From Herbaspirillum rhizosphaerae_A (GTDB taxonomy: Bacteria > Pseudomonadota > Gammaproteobacteria > Burkholderiales > Burkholderiaceae_D), in contig NZ_JAQQFR010000001.1 in NCBI RefSeq assembly GCF_046025915.1, positions 310,001-374,000 of the forward strand: a DNA stretch of 64,000 nt, in the 5' to 3' direction. The first letter of the stretch is position 1; every line of letters begins with the position of its first letter. The position numbers were made by a program, and so were the translations under genes. The notes beneath the pieces were generated by a model. The model was given only the letters and a program-made list of their open reading frames with translations, was not told the origin of the DNA and made no database searches. Below, piece after piece: positions 1 through 7,932 of this stretch.

Positions 1-1250
1 CGACACACCGCCAGCTCGCCGCAAAGGAAGGATTGGCGCTGGTCACCGCCACGCGGGTCTATGCCGAGCTGGATGCAATGGGGCTGGTCAGCGGGGAAAC
101 CGGGCGCGGCACGTTCGTCCGCGAGACCGCCCTGCCGCCTGATCAGGGCGTCGATTTGCAAGCGGTGGCGGCGGGCGTGATCGATCTCAACTTCAACTAC
201 CCTTCCCTGCCTGAGCAAACCCGGCTACTGAGCACCGCTTTGCGCCGGCTCGCGTCCTCCGGTGATCTGGAAGCGCTGCTGCGCTACCAGCCGCATGCCG
301 GACGTCCGCATGAACGCGCCACCGTGGCGCAGCATCTCGCGAGCCGGGGATTGTCCGTCGCAGCCGAACAGGTGTTGATTGTCAGTGGCGCACAGCATGG
401 CCTCGCGGTGACAGCCATGGCATTGCTCAATCCCGGCGATGTGGTGGCGACGGATGCGCTGACTTATTCGGGATTCAAGGTACTCGCTGAGGCGCAACGG
501 CTGGAGCTGGCGGCCGTTCCTTTATCCGAACACGGCCCCGATCTGGATGCCTTGGAAAAACTGTGCAGGAAGCGGCGTGTGCGTGCGCTGTACACCATGC
601 CGACGCTGCACAATCCGATGGGCTGGGTGATGAATCTGGAGCAGCGTAAAAGGTTGGTGGCGATCGTCCGGCAATACGGATTGCTGATTATCGAAGATGC
701 CGCTTACGCCTTTCTCGCGGAAGATCCACCTCCGCCACTTGCAGCGCTGGCGCCGGAAACTACGATCTATGTCTCGGGATTGTCGAAGAGTGTCGCGACC
801 GGATTGCGCGTCGGCTTTGTCGCCGCCCCGCTGCCGCTGGTGCAAAAGATCGAACGCGCCATCCGCGCCACCACCTGGAACACACCCGGCGTCATGACGG
901 CGATTGCCTGCGACTGGCTTGAGGATGGCAGCATTGCCCGGCTGGAAGCAGACAAACGCGCCGACGCACGGAGCAGACAGACGATGGCCCGAAAAATCCT
1001 CAAGGGCCTGCGTACCATCTCGCATCCGGCGTCTTATTTTCTGTGGCTGCCGCTGCCGGAAGAAGTCCGCGCCGATCAGGTCGCGATGGCGCTATTGCAA
1101 GAAAATGTCTCCGTCTCGACCGCTGAACCGTTTGCCGTCGGCGAACACGTGCCGCATGCCATCCGGCTCGCACTGGGGTCGGTGGAACCCGACGCATTGC
1201 AGACAGCGCTCAGGACAGTAAGAAAAGTTATCGAGGGCTATGCGTATTAA
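1..1250 (+). CDS. MocR-family regulator (GntR wHTH + aminotransferase-like), 5' end missing
   Basis: This is a transcriptional regulator with a fold-type I PLP aminotransferase domain used for effector sensing. The reading frame is open from base 3, and the first visible residues are the end of a GntR winged helix, so the true start lies outside the window. The remainder is the aminotransferase-like domain. Its PLP-lysine motif (SGLSKS, Lys codon at 786-788) is followed by GLRVGF, as in the family. About 415 residues are visible of a usual 450-500. It is followed 156 bp later by an AhpD-like gene on the same strand, which may be its target. The family assignment is firm; the ligand and target are unknown. 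Confidence 0.88.
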   Translation, partial: THRQLAAKEGLALVTATRVYAELDAMGLVSGETGRGTFVRETALPPDQGVDLQAVAAGVIDLNFNYPSLPEQTRLLSTALRRLASSGDLEALLRYQPHAGRPHERATVAQHLASRGLSVAAEQVLIVSGAQHGLAVTAMALLNPGDVVATDALTYSGFKVLAEAQRLELAAVPLSEHGPDLDALEKLCRKRRVRALYTMPTLHNPMGWVMNLEQRKRLVAIVRQYGLLIIEDAAYAFLAEDPPPPLAALAPETTIYVSGLSKSVATGLRVGFVAAPLPLVQKIERAIRATTWNTPGVMTAIACDWLEDGSIARLEADKRADARSRQTMARKILKGLRTISHPASYFLWLPLPEEVRADQVAMALLQENVSVSTAEPFAVGEHVPHAIRLALGSVEPDALQTALRTVRKVIEGYAY

Positions 1251-1406
1251 CAATGCGATCAAGATTTCCACGGTGTTGCCAGGATAAAGTTCGTCCACGA
1301 ACGCTTGCGCAGGCACCACGTAGAATGTCCGGTTGTAGTTGAAATGAAATCAGCAGACTCGGACGTCTATTCGAAATTTGACAGAGATCTTTACAAGGAG
1401 CCGCAT

Positions 1407-1811
1407 ATGGCGATGGTGAAAATGGTGGAAGATGGCGCTGCGCCGAAAGAGGTGCAAGCAGTGTTCGACGATATCAAGGCCACACGCAAGTCGGATTGGA
1501 TCAACAACTTCTGGAAAGTCCTGGCAAGCTCCCCTGCCACCCTCCAGCGCATCTGGTCCAACGTCAAGCAGGTGATGGCGCCGGGAGCGATCGATCCGCT
1601 GACCAAGGAGATGCTGTATATCGCGGTGAGCGTGACGAACAACTGCGAATATTGCATCCACTCGCACACTGCGGCGGCAAAAGCAAAAGGCATGACGGAC
1701 GAAATGTTCGCAGAGCTGCTTGCGGTTGTTGGTTTGGCGAACGAAACCAACCGGCTTGCGAATGGCTACCGGATACCGGTCGACGAGCAATTTATTCCGA
1801 AGCTTGATTAA
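1407..1811 (+). CDS. Carboxymuconolactone decarboxylase / AhpD-like protein
   Basis: A 134-residue small helical protein of the CMD/AhpD superfamily. It carries the redox motif Cys80-x-x-Cys83-x-x-x-His87, as in AhpD-type thiol peroxidase partners, so an alkylhydroperoxidase-like reductase role fits better than a true decarboxylase. The start at 1407 is chosen because AAGGAG (1395-1400) lies 6 bases before the ATG; a longer frame opens at 1305 but has no such site. The gene follows the partial MocR regulator and converges with the hypothetical gene at 1920. Family is clear; substrate is not. Confidence 0.85.
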   Translation: MAMVKMVEDGAAPKEVQAVFDDIKATRKSDWINNFWKVLASSPATLQRIWSNVKQVMAPGAIDPLTKEMLYIAVSVTNNCEYCIHSHTAAAKAKGMTDEMFAELLAVVGLANETNRLANGYRIPVDEQFIPKLD

Positions 1812-1866
1812 CGCGGTGGGTGACGAGTTTGAATAAGTGCCCGCCAGGACGTATCGATCTGCGAGC

Positions 1867-1897
1867 AAAAAAAATCCACATGGAGACCATGTGGATT
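1867..1897 (-). terminator. Rho-independent terminator
   Basis: An 11-bp perfect stem (1873-1883 with 1887-1897, arm AATCCACATGG, loop AGA). On the minus strand it is followed by a run of eight T. It sits just downstream of the hypothetical gene ending at 1920 and probably ends the minus-strand IclR/transporter transcription unit. Confidence 0.85.
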
Positions 1898-1919
1898 GAA
1901 GTTTCAAGGTACGACGGAG

Positions 1920-2585
1920 TTAACGCTTTACAGTAGAAAATATCAGATCGTATTGCTCGAATGTCGCCTCGGGAATGGACAGGCTGGCGGCACTCGCCGA
2001 GATGGACTTGGCCAGCGTGACGTCATCCAGCGTTTCAATCGCCAGGATCCCTGAGTAGATTCCTTCGCCACCGCGACGCATCGATTTTTCCTTGGTGGCA
2101 ATCTGCGTGCCGTCGGCCGAGACTTCCATCAAATAGGTGTTCACGACACGATCTTGTGCGGCAATGTGCGCCAGTCCTTGCGGTGAGGCGTCGTTCTTCA
2201 GGCCGGCAGGAATGGCTTCGTCGAATCTGGCGACTGCGAGGCAAGTGCCGAACGCATTGGCGCTGCCTGCGCGCTTCACGATTGTTCCACCGCCACGGCG
2301 AAATTGTTGCAGCACCGGCATGATGCGCTGCGTCCATGGCGTCGGCTGATTCAGACGGGCCTGATAGTCGAGGCTGCCCATGATCTCGGCATGGGCCAGC
2401 TCGTAGAGAATCAGGTATTCCGATGGCGCACTTCCCCGGCGGCGAAAAACGCGCCCCGAGCTGAAACCGGGGATGCCGACGCGTTCAAAGACGTGCTCCC
2501 GCGTCAGCCAGTGCAGATAATCGGTTTCGACGTCTGCCGCCACGGTGCTCCAGATGGCCAGCAGACCCGTTCCATTTACGGTCAT
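1920..2585 (-). CDS. Hypothetical protein, probable dimeric alpha/beta-barrel type
   Basis: A 221-residue soluble protein with no signal peptide or membrane segment. I do not recognise a named family with certainty. The N-terminal part (WSTVAADVETDYLHWLTREHVFERVGIPGF) reads like an EthD/ABM-type dimeric alpha-beta-barrel half, and a similar length follows, so a two-repeat fold is plausible. The start at 2585 is preferred over 2615 because AAGGAA precedes it by 6 bases. It lies 40 bp downstream of the MHS transporter on the same strand and probably shares its transcript, suggesting a catabolic accessory role. This role is inference from position. Confidence 0.7.
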   Translation of the reverse strand: MTVNGTGLLAIWSTVAADVETDYLHWLTREHVFERVGIPGFSSGRVFRRRGSAPSEYLILYELAHAEIMGSLDYQARLNQPTPWTQRIMPVLQQFRRGGGTIVKRAGSANAFGTCLAVARFDEAIPAGLKNDASPQGLAHIAAQDRVVNTYLMEVSADGTQIATKEKSMRRGGEGIYSGILAIETLDDVTLAKSISASAASLSIPEATFEQYDLIFSTVKR

Positions 2586-2625
2586 GTTTGTTCCTTGTTT
2601 CAAAGTCTGATTCACATTCGGCGGC

Positions 2626-3999
2626 TCAGACCGACGCGCGTTTTTCCGTCGGTGCCACCCCGGCGTACTGATCGTTATCGCCGAAATCCGTATCCACGCG
2701 GTTCAAGTCGTTGCCCTTGGTTTCCGGACCGATGGCGATCATCACGAAGGACAGAATGTTCAGCGCCGCGACAAGCGCCACGAGACCCCACGGCGATCCG
2801 TTGCCCTGCTTCACCAGCCAGGTCGCTACTACCGGAGCAGGCCCGCCGGCAAACAGACTGGCGCCGGTGAAGGCAAGCGCGGAGCCGGTGTAGCGGACAT
2901 TGGTAGGAAACACCTCGGCAAAGGCGACCGGCTGGATACCTGTCTGTACCTGGGTGAAGGCCATGAACAAGCCCATCGCGATGGCCATCACCGCGAAGTT
3001 ACGGGTTTCCAACGCAGGGAAATAGCACAGCGCGATGACGAAGGTGGCGGCAGACGCGATCAACAGAGCGCGCTTGCGACCGATCTTGTCGCTCACGATG
3101 CCGCCGGCGATGGAGCCCGCGATGGCGCACGCATTGGCGATCATCAGCAACTTGAATCCGGTCTGCTTCGGCACACCCAGCGTATTGGTCAGATAGCTCA
3201 GCGTGAACACAACCGCCAGATAGAACAACGCTGTCGGCCCGCAAAAAAACAGCATCATGCGAATGATGGTTTTGTAGTGCAAACGGAAAGCATCACGCAG
3301 TGGACGACCGGCCTTGGAGGCGCTGGTCTTTTTCATCTCGACGAACGCTGGTGTCTCACTGACTTTGACACGGATATAGATCCCCACGAGCACCAGAATG
3401 AAGCTGGCGACAAACGGAATCCGCCAGCCATAGCTCTCAAACGACTCTTGCGTCATGAAGGCGGATAGCGATAGCAATACCGCGTTGGCCAGAATCTGAC
3501 TCAGCGGCGCGCACATGCCGATGATGCCGGAGTAGCGTCCACGGCGGCTTGCCGGCGCATGCTCCAGCGCCATCAGCTGACCGCCGGTCGATTCACCGCC
3601 GAGCGCGAAACCCTGCAGGATGCGCAGGATCACCAGCAGGATCGGGGCATACACGCCGATCTGCGCATAGGTCGGCAGCAAACCCATCAGTACCGAGGTG
3701 ATCCCCATCACCGAGACGGTGCCGAGCATCAGATTGCGGCGGCCGATCTTGTCGCCGAAGTAGCCGCAGATGATCGCGCCCAGCGGCCGTGCCGCCAGGC
3801 CCACACTGAAAGTCGCCAGCGATGCCAGCAGTGCCGATGTCGGTTCCATCGCGGGGAAGAACAACTTGGGCAGGATCGTGGCGGCTACGGCGCCGTACAA
3901 GGTAAAGTCAAACCATTCCAAGGCCGTGCCCAGCGTCGCCGCGCTGACTGCCCGGTTTGCCATTGCAGTGCTATCCGTGTGATTCGATGAACTACTCAT
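2626..3999 (-). CDS. MFS transporter, metabolite:H+ symporter (MHS) family
   Basis: A 457-residue inner-membrane transporter with about twelve hydrophobic segments. The N-terminal signature (GTALEWFDFTLYG) and GYFGDKIGRRN after TM2, followed by RILQGFALGGE, are typical of MHS symporters such as KgtP and ProP, which import organic acids or compatible solutes with protons. The start at 3999 has AAGGAG nine bases upstream; the frame extends to 4077 without a comparable site. It is followed by a 221-residue hypothetical gene and preceded by an IclR regulator on the same strand, so IclR-controlled uptake of a carboxylate or aromatic acid is likely. The substrate cannot be read from the sequence. 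Confidence 0.88.
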   Translation of the reverse strand: MSSSSNHTDSTAMANRAVSAATLGTALEWFDFTLYGAVAATILPKLFFPAMEPTSALLASLATFSVGLAARPLGAIICGYFGDKIGRRNLMLGTVSVMGITSVLMGLLPTYAQIGVYAPILLVILRILQGFALGGESTGGQLMALEHAPASRRGRYSGIIGMCAPLSQILANAVLLSLSAFMTQESFESYGWRIPFVASFILVLVGIYIRVKVSETPAFVEMKKTSASKAGRPLRDAFRLHYKTIIRMMLFFCGPTALFYLAVVFTLSYLTNTLGVPKQTGFKLLMIANACAIAGSIAGGIVSDKIGRKRALLIASAATFVIALCYFPALETRNFAVMAIAMGLFMAFTQVQTGIQPVAFAEVFPTNVRYTGSALAFTGASLFAGGPAPVVATWLVKQGNGSPWGLVALVAALNILSFVMIAIGPETKGNDLNRVDTDFGDNDQYAGVAPTEKRASV

Positions 4000-4159
4000 C
4001 TGTGTCTCCTTATGAAATTTTTCTGATGGCCTTGTTGATCTTGGTTTTGTTCTCGCGCCAGGCTTTTTCGCGCGCAAAACTTCCCCCCTCAGCGCACCTG
4101 GGTGAACTGATCGGAATGAAAACTGGGTGAAACTTGCTTAGTTTTGGATGACTATTTTT

Positions 4160-4978
4160 TTATGATGTGACGGCGCCCTGCTTGCCGTGCTGCATGCCCA
4201 GCGATCGTCTGAACATCGGCGACACACTGCTGGCTTCAGAAAGCTCCAGGGCCGTCGATTGCATGATCGGCGCCAGGTCTTTCATGCGCTCTTCTCCCAA
4301 TCTGGACATCGGCCCGGCGATGATCAGAATGGCCCGGACTTCTCCTGCCGCGCCCAGAACGGGCGTAGCCATCGAACTCATCGCCGGCAAAAACATGTCC
4401 TGTGTAGTCGCATAGTTGTTGCCGCGAGCCAGCGCGATCATCGGCAACAGCGCCTTGAAGGTGGTCGGCGCACGTGGGCCGAACTCGGCCGGCGTGCCGA
4501 AGCCCTGCTTCGATACCAGCGCCATGGCTTCTTCATCCGACTTGGTCGACATCCAGACGATACCGGCCGCGCTGCAGGACAAGGTCACCGGACGTCCCAT
4601 CTCGGGGTCATACACGATGCCTTGACGGGCGCCTTGCGCCTTGGCGACATAGATCAGTTGATCGTCTTCGACGATCGCCAGCCGCACCAGCTCGCCGCAC
4701 TGCGCGGCCAGCTTCTCAAGAATAGGCTGAGCGATATCGGCAATCCCGGCTGCGCTCAGGAAGCGCAAACCCAGCGACGGCATCTTCATCGTCAGCAAAA
4801 ACTCGCCGCGACGTTCGTCTTTGCGGACATAGCCTTGCTCGATAAGATCAGCCAGCAAGCGGTGCGTGGCGCTCAGGGGAAGTCCCAGCTCGCTCACCAG
4901 CTCCGTGAGCGTTCTGCCTTCGGGAGCGACGGCCAACTCTTCAAGTATGCGAAAACTGCGTTGCAATACGGCGGTCAT
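4160..4978 (-). CDS. IclR-family transcriptional regulator
   Basis: A 272-residue DNA-binding regulator. The N-terminal winged helix (about residues 1-60, SFRILEELAVAPEGRTLTEL and LPLSATHRLLADLIEQGYV) is followed by the IclR effector-binding domain, with CGELVRLAIVEDDQLIYVAKAQG and a later RGNNYATTQDMFLPAMSSMATPV segment typical of the family. It lies 160 bp upstream of the MHS transporter on the same strand and probably regulates it and itself. A TGGAA/TTCCA palindrome close to the Escherichia coli IclR site lies about 80 bp upstream of its start, supporting autoregulation. Effector unknown. Confidence 0.9.
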   Translation of the reverse strand: MTAVLQRSFRILEELAVAPEGRTLTELVSELGLPLSATHRLLADLIEQGYVRKDERRGEFLLTMKMPSLGLRFLSAAGIADIAQPILEKLAAQCGELVRLAIVEDDQLIYVAKAQGARQGIVYDPEMGRPVTLSCSAAGIVWMSTKSDEEAMALVSKQGFGTPAEFGPRAPTTFKALLPMIALARGNNYATTQDMFLPAMSSMATPVLGAAGEVRAILIIAGPMSRLGEERMKDLAPIMQSTALELSEASSVSPMFRRSLGMQHGKQGAVTS

Positions 4979-5040
4979 GTTGTTCCTTGCAAAGTTCGGT
5001 CAAGTGATCGGGTAAAGCAAATCACACGACGCGTTATTGA

Positions 5041-5089
5041 ATGGAATCAATTTTATGGAAACTTCTTCCATTTTGCAAACTCTTTCCAT
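5041..5089. promoter_or_regulatory. Probable IclR operator cluster
   Basis: TGGAA-ACTTC-TTCCA (5056-5070) is a perfect spaced palindrome matching the shape of the known E. coli IclR site (TGGAA-N5-TTCCA). It is flanked by further half-sites ATGGAA at 5041 and TTTCCAT at 5083. It lies 63-111 bp upstream of the IclR start codon. Confidence 0.6.
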
Positions 5090-5173
5090 TTTTAGAAAAA
5101 TCTTCGTTGTTTCGATTGTTTTTTTATTTCCTTCAGGAAGGATTGCGCACAAAGAGATTCACTGCGGACAACA

Positions 5174-5197
5174 AAAAGCCCGCTTGCGCGGGCTTTT
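5174..5197 (-). terminator. Rho-independent terminator, possibly bidirectional
   Basis: Ten-bp perfect stem AAAAGCCCGC (5174-5183) with its complement at 5188-5197 and a TTGC loop. T-rich on both strands. On the minus strand it could end the transcript of the small membrane protein at 5409-5579. Confidence 0.8.
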
Positions 5198-5279
5198 ATG
5201 TGGGCGTCGGTAGAGCAGACAGCATCATGCAGCAACGCGATCCTGCAACAACTCAACCCGGCGATCAGTCAGCAGCGGC

Positions 5280-5369
5280 AGGACACGTCCAGCCACATAC
5301 GATGCCGCAGCCTTGCTCGCCTCGGGTGAGCTGGTGCATGTGTTGCCGGAAGTGGAAACGGCGGGCTAA
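5280..5369 (+). pseudogene. Possible LysR-type regulator C-terminal fragment
   Basis: About 29 codons ending in TAA at 5367 read as ...TYDAAALLASGELVHVLPEVE, which resembles the end of a LysR effector-binding domain. No helix-turn-helix or longer open frame precedes it. It may be a decayed gene, or chance similarity of a short stretch. Confidence 0.3.
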
Positions 5370-5408
5370 AACGCTTAGTGATATACGGCGCAGGTTGACG
5401 GCGCGACC

Positions 5409-5579
5409 TCAGCGACCTTCTTCCTTGGTACGGCAACACTTCTTGGCCTCGTACTCGGCCCGCAGCTGGATCAAGCGACGCTTGGCGAACTTTTGGCGCA
5501 CGAGCGCGCCCAGTCCCACGATCAGCAAGCAAAGTGCGGACAGCAGAACCCCCAGCAACGGCATTCCCATTTGATTCAT
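5409..5579 (-). CDS. Small single-pass membrane protein
   Basis: A 56-residue protein with one hydrophobic segment near the N-terminus (about residues 6-27, GMPLLGVLLSALCLLIVGLG), followed by a basic, charged tail (RQKFAKRRLIQLRAEYEAKK) that should stay in the cytoplasm. The start at 5579 is preferred over 5642 because GGGGGAAAG lies immediately upstream. It ends with CCRTKEEGR. I do not recognise a family. It stands alone between the IclR region and the MBL-rhodanese gene, with the terminator at 5174-5197 downstream. It could be a small inner-membrane protein of unknown role. Confidence 0.55.
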   Translation of the reverse strand: MNQMGMPLLGVLLSALCLLIVGLGALVRQKFAKRRLIQLRAEYEAKKCCRTKEEGR

Positions 5580-5826
5580 CTTTCCCCCGTGGACCGGTGT
5601 CCGGCCCAGCGACAAGCATTCTTTTGGGAACATTATACTCACCAGTTTGTTATATTTGACAGCCGAGATTGTCCGAAAATCAATAATTTATCCACGTTAC
5701 AACACCGGTGAATCAACAGTCCTTCGCCCTTTTCATCTGGACGGGCGTGGCTCAACCGGACGCGTTTGTTATGATGGAAGCGTCGGTGCGACGCCTGTCC
5801 GCACCTATCCACTTTCAGAGTCCGCA

Positions 5827-6903
5827 ATGATTTTTCGCCAGCTTTTCGATCCGACTTCCTGCACTTACACCTATCTGCTGGGTGACGGTGGCCAGGCTGT
5901 GCTGATCGATCCGGTCTTCGAACTGGTGCCGCGCGACCTGGCGCTGCTGGAAGAACTCGACCTGAGGCTGGTTGCCACCCTCGACACACACGTGCACGCC
6001 GACCATGTGACCGGGGCCTGGCGCTTGCATGAACGATGCGGTAGCCGTATCGCTCTGTCGGCAGCAGCCGCGGCCGATACCGCCCTGGTAGGCCAACTGT
6101 TGAGTCATGGCGACCACATCGGCTTCGGCAGCCGTACCCTGAGCGTGCGCGCCACGCCCGGCCACACCGGCGGTTGCCTGACCTACGTACTGGACGATCA
6201 GCGCATGGCCTTTACCGGCGACAGTCTGCTGATTCGCGGCTGCGGCCGTACCGATTTTCAACAAGGCAGCCCGCAGCAATTGTTCTCTTCCGTGCGCGAA
6301 CAAATTCTGACGCTGCCCGACGATTGCCTGCTCTACCCTGCGCACGACTATCGCGGCATTACCGTCAGCAGCGTCGCCGAAGAGCGGCGCTTCAATCCTC
6401 GTCTGGGCGGCGATGCGGATGTCGGCGACTTCGCCGGGTACATGAACAATCTGCATCTGCCGCATCCCAAACTGATGGATGTCGCCGTGCCGGCCAACCT
6501 GCGTTGCGGCAAACCCGATGGCGATGCGCCAACGCCCGAGACACCTGCATGGGCGCCGCTCACCTTGCGCTTCAGCGGCATCTGGGAAATTGAGCCGATG
6601 AGCTTGCTGGAACACGCTGCCAAGGTGCAGATCGTGGATGTGCGCGAAGCGCCCGAGTTCGTCGACAGCATCGGCCACATCGCCGGTGCGCGGCTGGTTC
6701 CGCTGTCCGAACTGAGCAGTCGCCTCAATGAGCTGGATCAAAGCCGCCCCGTCGTGGCGGTCTGCCGCTCAGGCGTGCGCTCGGCACAGGCCAGTGCGTT
6801 GCTGGCCAAATCAGGTTTTTCCCAAGTCGCTAATCTGGCAGGCGGCATGTTGAAATGGCGGAGCGAGTCGCTGCCGGTGGTGTGTGACGGCGAGCGCAGT
6901 TAG
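5827..6903 (+). CDS. MBL-fold hydrolase fused to rhodanese domain (persulfide dioxygenase-like)
   Basis: A 358-residue cytoplasmic protein. Residues about 1-230 form a metallo-beta-lactamase domain with the metal motif THVHADH, then GHTGG and FTGD, close to the ETHE1/persulfide dioxygenase branch. Residues about 255-355 form a rhodanese domain with the active-site loop CRSGVRS, whose Cys carries persulfide. The pair suggests handling of glutathione persulfide or sulfane sulfur: dioxygenation by one half and sulfur transfer by the other. The start at 5827 (MIFRQLF) fits ETHE1-like N-termini; the frame also opens at 5647. It stands alone in its orientation before the Na/Pi transporter gene, 84 bp away. 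Confidence 0.85.
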   Translation: MIFRQLFDPTSCTYTYLLGDGGQAVLIDPVFELVPRDLALLEELDLRLVATLDTHVHADHVTGAWRLHERCGSRIALSAAAAADTALVGQLLSHGDHIGFGSRTLSVRATPGHTGGCLTYVLDDQRMAFTGDSLLIRGCGRTDFQQGSPQQLFSSVREQILTLPDDCLLYPAHDYRGITVSSVAEERRFNPRLGGDADVGDFAGYMNNLHLPHPKLMDVAVPANLRCGKPDGDAPTPETPAWAPLTLRFSGIWEIEPMSLLEHAAKVQIVDVREAPEFVDSIGHIAGARLVPLSELSSRLNELDQSRPVVAVCRSGVRSAQASALLAKSGFSQVANLAGGMLKWRSESLPVVCDGERS

Positions 6904-6987
6904 GCCGGCATTTTCATCTGGCGATGTGCAGCGTGGGAAGTTGAAGGTATCCTCCGTTCAATCCTCAGATCATTCAATCATTGCGCC

Positions 6988-7932
6988 ATGAGCCATCTCC
7001 AATTCATCTTCGCCGCCATTTCTGCTGTCGTCCTCTTTCTCTACGGATTGCAAGGATTCAGTAAAGAGCTCCAGATGGCGGGAGGAGACAGCCTGCGCAA
7101 ATGGTTGCCGCGTCTGACCGCAAACCGGTTTGCCAGCTTTGGCATTGGTGTCTTCGCTACGGCGCTGCTGCAATCCAGCAGCGCCGTCACTTCGCTGACG
7201 GCGACATTAGTCGACGCGTCCGTGCTCAGCTTGCGCGCCAGCCTCGGCATACTACTTGGCTCAAATGTCGGCACCACCGCCACGGCCTGGCTGGTATCGT
7301 TCAAGCTGACCGGCATCGGCCCTATCCTGATTGTCGCCGGCACCCTGATCTCGGTCGTGCCATGGCGTATCAAACTGGCGGGCAAAGCGATTTTCTATTT
7401 TGGTCTGATCTTCTTCGCGCTGGATCTGATTTCGACGGAACTCAAACCGCTGAGAGACCAGGCATGGTTTTCAGCGATGCTGCTGAAGGCGGAAACGCCC
7501 TTGATGGGTATGCTGATCGGCGCATTGTTTACCGCGCTGGTGCAGTCCAGCAGCGTGACGACCGGACTGGCGATTGTCTTGGTTCAGCAGGGTTTTCTGT
7601 CGCCGGTCGCCGCCATTGCCATCGTTGTAGGGGCCAATGTGGGATCGACATCGACAGCGCTGATTGCCAGCATGGCGATGAACAGCGCGGCCAAGAAAAC
7701 GGCGCTGGCCAATCTGATGTTCAATCTGGTCGGCGCGATTCTTTTCTATCTGGCCATCCAGCCCGTGGCATTGCTGATCGGTGGTCTGGCCGAAGCCAGC
7801 CTGGTCGTGGCGATCGTGCATCTGCTTTTTAATCTCACGATTGCGGTGATCTTTCTTCCCTTCATCGGCGTGATCGAGCAGCGCTTGGTTCGCTTGATGC
7901 CCGACCGTTCTCAACCTGTCGCCAAAGAATGA
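6988..7932 (+). CDS. Na/Pi-cotransporter family protein, short form
   Basis: A 314-residue inner-membrane protein of the PNaS family, which couples phosphate movement to sodium. Two inverted-repeat signature motifs are visible: QSSSAVTSLT with GSNVGTTATAW (about residues 55-100) and QSSSVTTGLAIVLVQ with GANVGSTSTAL (about residues 187-230). It lacks the C-terminal PhoU-like domain present in the approximately 550-residue relatives, so it is the short type. Its stop overlaps the start of the following JmjC-like cupin gene (ATGA at 7929-7932), indicating translational coupling. Direction of transport and the actual anion are not certain. Confidence 0.85.
   Translation: MSHLQFIFAAISAVVLFLYGLQGFSKELQMAGGDSLRKWLPRLTANRFASFGIGVFATALLQSSSAVTSLTATLVDASVLSLRASLGILLGSNVGTTATAWLVSFKLTGIGPILIVAGTLISVVPWRIKLAGKAIFYFGLIFFALDLISTELKPLRDQAWFSAMLLKAETPLMGMLIGALFTALVQSSSVTTGLAIVLVQQGFLSPVAAIAIVVGANVGSTSTALIASMAMNSAAKKTALANLMFNLVGAILFYLAIQPVALLIGGLAEASLVVAIVHLLFNLTIAVIFLPFIGVIEQRLVRLMPDRSQPVAKE

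Noticed and set aside
5041..5574. 177-codon plus-strand frame
   Set aside because: It runs through the IclR operator cluster and a strong terminator hairpin and covers the small membrane gene in antisense.
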